From: JAEXNA01 sp037968995
Lineage (GTDB): Bacteria > Vulcanimicrobiota > Xenobia > Xenobiales > JADMJV01
Assembly: GCA_037968995.1 (NCBI GenBank)
Contig: JBBKWP010000453.1
Location: forward strand, 1 to 7,361
Direction: 5' to 3'
DNA: 7,361 nucleotides
Shown here: one piece after another, positions 5,757 through 7,361 of the stretch
How positions within the stretch are numbered: position 1 is the stretch's first letter
How the letters are laid out: every line of letters begins with the position of its first letter
Translations under genes and position numbers: made by a program
The notes under the pieces: model-generated
Told to the model about the DNA's origin: nothing
Database searches by the model: none
What the model saw: only the letters and a program-made list of their open reading frames with translations

Positions 5757-7058
5757 ATGACAGCATATCGCCTACTTCTACTCATCCTCAGTCTGCTACT
5801 CCTCGGCTGCCCCGCCTGGACTCAAGACCAAGACCCAGATCCCGAGGACGAGGGGTCGCCAACTGAAGCCACCCTGGCCCCGACCGGCTACGCTTCCCTA
5901 TGGGTGGACAAGAGCGCCGCGGTCAGCAAAGAGGTCGTGGACAAGACTCTCGCGGAGGCGAACGCTTTGCAGCCGGACCCCGAACAGATCGTGGTTTTCA
6001 TCCACGGGTTCAAAAAACCTAGGGACGGTAGCACCAGAGACTTCAACGCTTTGACCGAGCGACTCCAACCCATGTTCGCCAAGGACTCCACGCGGGTGAT
6101 GTTCGTGGGGCTGCAGTGGGAGTCGGCCACCAAAGCCTCACTGCTCAAAATGCAGAAGACCTATCTCGACACCGTTCCTTTGGCCCGCAGCGTGGGACGA
6201 GGCCCCGCTCGACAGCTTCTGTTGGAACTTCAAAAGCGATACCCAAAGGCCCACGTGAGCGTGTTCGCTCACAGCATGGGCTGCGAGGTGGCCGCGGCCG
6301 CGATGCTTCCGGAAATCTCATACGACGAGCACCAACCGTTTGTGGAAACCTACCTACCAAATGAGCAGGTCCAGCTAGATATGTTGACCCTTGCAGGCTC
6401 GGATCTCGATTACGATTTCTGGTACAAGAGCGACATCAGCGCCCGACGATTCGAAAGCCGTTGTCGATTCACTTGGTTGACTGTCGCCGACCATCTTGAA
6501 AAGGGCGACCGAACGCTCAACATGAGAAGTCGAGTGCGCGGGAAAGCGGCCGGGGCCACCTTTCCTCGGATGACCCTGGAGCAACTCGACCAGACCGTTT
6601 CCGAACGTCGTCTGTTCTTGGACCATCGCGGCATCCCCACCAATCACAAACTGTTGAATTACTATGAGGTCCCGCGACTGGAACGGATTGTTGCAACCCT
6701 GCGATATTTGACCACCCCGCGCGCTCCCCAACCGGACGAAATCGCTGAGTTGGACGAGATCCTGGCCGCCCCCAGTCAACTCGAGATCCTGCTCCCTTAT
6801 CTTGATAAGCCCAGCTATTCCGCTAAGTTCTATACGCTCTGGCGTATCGAGCGGATCAATTGTGGTAACGCCAGACACATGACGGACCTGACTTTGTTGG
6901 ATATCACTAACCTTCTCAAGGAGCGGCCTAAAAAGATCTGGACAGAGCGGCCGAAAAGCGATTGCCTCACCGTCAAGAATGGCCAATTTCCCACCGAGAA
7001 AGTGATGATCAAGGCTGGGGCGCCGACTCGAGATGCTCCGAATCGTGGAGAAGACTGA
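5757..7058 (+). CDS. Predicted lipoprotein with DUF900-type alpha/beta hydrolase domain
   Basis: 433 residues. A short N-terminus with one Arg, a Leu-rich core and 'LLLGC' with C18 as the likely lipidated Cys form a signal peptide II site; Leu at -2 is slightly off the consensus. An acidic/proline linker (about 19-45) follows. The hydrolase core has 'VVFIHGFKK' (H83-G-F, oxyanion loop), the nucleophile elbow A171-H-S173-M-G175, 'LAGSDLDYDFW' with D216/D218 as acid candidates, and H297 in 'TNHKLLNYYEV' as the possible catalytic His. This layout resembles DUF900 (PF05990), whose substrates are mostly unknown; esterase or lipase activity on the envelope side is inferred. The C-terminal ~120 residues show no domain I recognise. 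The ATG at 5757 has only a weak AGGT upstream. It stands alone, divergent from csbD. An overlapping minus-strand open frame (6375-7094) is a shadow. Confidence 0.85.
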   Translation: MTAYRLLLLILSLLLLGCPAWTQDQDPDPEDEGSPTEATLAPTGYASLWVDKSAAVSKEVVDKTLAEANALQPDPEQIVVFIHGFKKPRDGSTRDFNALTERLQPMFAKDSTRVMFVGLQWESATKASLLKMQKTYLDTVPLARSVGRGPARQLLLELQKRYPKAHVSVFAHSMGCEVAAAAMLPEISYDEHQPFVETYLPNEQVQLDMLTLAGSDLDYDFWYKSDISARRFESRCRFTWLTVADHLEKGDRTLNMRSRVRGKAAGATFPRMTLEQLDQTVSERRLFLDHRGIPTNHKLLNYYEVPRLERIVATLRYLTTPRAPQPDEIAELDEILAAPSQLEILLPYLDKPSYSAKFYTLWRIERINCGNARHMTDLTLLDITNLLKERPKKIWTERPKSDCLTVKNGQFPTEKVMIKAGAPTRDAPNRGED

Positions 7059-7095
7059 GCCCTTCTGGACGGAAGCGCTCCAGGTGGGCGCCACG

Positions 7096-7117
7096 CTACT
7101 CTCTACTCACTACTCAC
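7096..7117. repeat. Short CTCTACT/CACTACT low-complexity tract
   Basis: CTACT, CTCTACT, CACTACT and CAC follow one another, giving about three turns of a 7-base period over 22 bases. It is strand-asymmetric (no G on the plus strand) and lies 38 bases after the lipoprotein stop. Confidence 0.5.
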
Positions 7118-7189
7118 GCAACTCCAATCTGCACGCCTCCTAGCAGCGGGTGGCGATCCCAAGTGGCGCGCGCGGATCCCAAGCCTGGC

Positions 7190-7205
7190 TGGATCGATCG
7201 ATCCA
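7190..7205. repeat. 16-base palindrome TGGATCGATCGATCCA, copy 1
   Basis: A perfect palindrome made of three consecutive GATC words flanked by TG and CA. The bases just outside (C and C) do not pair, so the dyad ends here. Confidence 0.85.
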
Positions 7206-7250
7206 CTCTGAGCGGGGATCCCAGTGGCGCGCGCGGATCCCAAGCCTGGG

Positions 7251-7266
7251 TGGATCGATCGATCCA
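7251..7266. repeat. 16-base palindrome, copy 2 (extends to 18)
   Basis: The same palindrome as at 7190-7205. Here the flanking bases are G7250 and C7267, so the dyad extends to 18 perfect bases, because the single base that differs between the two 61-bp units falls exactly at its edge. Confidence 0.85.
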
Positions 7267-7320
7267 CTCTGAGCGGGGATCCCAGTCGCGAGGACCTTAA
7301 ACACGAATTCGCTGGTCGCA

Positions 7321-7361
7321 CCCCCGCCCCGGCAGCGGGTCTACCCGCTTCTGGGCAGGGG
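7321..7361. repeat. Long imperfect GC-rich hairpin at window edge
   Basis: The inner stem AGCGGG (7334-7339) pairs with CCCGCT (7344-7349) around TCTA. After a small internal loop, GCCC (7326-7329) pairs with GGGC (7353-7356), and after one C/A mismatch CCCC (7321-7324) pairs with GGGG (7358-7361). No T-run can be judged because the window ends here. It could be a terminator, a REP-like element or the edge of a structured RNA. Confidence 0.55.

Larger units (their letters stand above)
7162..7283. repeat. Two tandem copies of a 61-bp GATC-rich repeat
   Basis: Copy 1 (7162-7222) and copy 2 (7223-7283) are identical at 60 of 61 positions; the one difference is C7189 versus G7250. A GATCCC stub at 7155-7160, matching the unit's end, precedes copy 1, and AGT-GCG-like bases continue after copy 2, so the array may be a remnant. 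Each unit holds a GCGCGCGC run, two GGATCCC words, one 16-base palindrome and five GATC words. 61 is not a multiple of three, so the two copies are read in different frames, which argues against a peptide repeat. I see no copies elsewhere in the window. Confidence 0.93.
7059..7361. other. Non-coding stretch with repeats, right edge of window
   Basis: About 300 bases follow the lipoprotein stop with no credible gene. Open frames here cross the 61-bp repeats in different frames and have no recognisable protein similarity. The stretch holds, in order, a CT/CA-rich 7-base-period tract, two 61-bp tandem repeats and a long imperfect hairpin at the edge. No convincing intrinsic terminator with a T-run follows the lipoprotein gene. 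Confidence 0.7.

Noticed and set aside
6375..7094. Minus-strand open frame of 239 codons
   Set aside because: It overlaps the lipoprotein hydrolase, whose signal peptide and catalytic motifs are clear; the opposite frame shows no recognisable domain.
7162..7283. CRISPR array
   Set aside because: The two copies abut with no spacer, the unit is 61 bp, and no cas gene is nearby.
7103..7321. Open frames on both strands across the 61-bp repeats
   Set aside because: The 61-base period shifts frame between copies, no start with a ribosome site is evident, and the peptides are repeat-derived.

Overview
The window reads as a piece of chromosome from a Gram-negative-type bacterium of moderately high GC. 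Short stretches I counted run from about 52 to 67% GC, and the small csbD-like gene is clearly lower at about 44%. A lipoprotein signal peptide, a CsbD/YjbJ-type stress protein, a DesK/NarL-type two-component pair and a Rieske oxygenase together exclude a eukaryote. They do not fix a phylum, and I could not name a species. No rRNA, tRNA, transposase, phage gene or CRISPR array is visible.

Bases 1-5274 form one tightly packed plus-strand operon. The order is: the end of an NTF2/SnoaL-fold protein with a C-terminal membrane helix; a Rieske [2Fe-2S] oxygenase; a three-histidine-box membrane desaturase/hydroxylase; a membrane protein joining a PAP2_3-type phosphatase/phosphotransferase to a squalene/phytoene-synthase-like domain; a six-helix HisKA_3 sensor kinase; and a NarL/LuxR-type response regulator. 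The four junctions from the oxygenase onward are each a 4-base NTGA overlap (ATGA, GTGA, TTGA, ATGA), and the first junction is TAGTG. The set therefore looks co-transcribed and translationally coupled. Inferred theme: synthesis and oxidative tailoring of an isoprenoid or other membrane lipid, with a built-in two-component system whose layout recalls the membrane-fluidity pair DesK/DesR next to a desaturase. The substrate is not visible from sequence.

Bases 5275-5412 hold a 17-base imperfect direct repeat, a 16-base perfect palindrome and a strong bidirectional terminator. A minus-strand csbD-like gene (5413-5613) converges on that terminator. It is divergent from a plus-strand lipoprotein with a DUF900-type alpha/beta-hydrolase fold (5757-7058).

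Bases 7059-7361 appear non-coding. They hold a short 7-base-period CT/CA-rich tract, two almost identical 61-bp tandem repeats (60/61), each with a perfect 16-base palindrome built on three consecutive GATC words, and a long imperfect hairpin that runs to the window edge.

The items most worth following are the PAP2/squalene-synthase-like fusion inside a Rieske + desaturase operon, the DesKR-like regulatory pair at its end, and the GATC-rich 61-bp repeat array.
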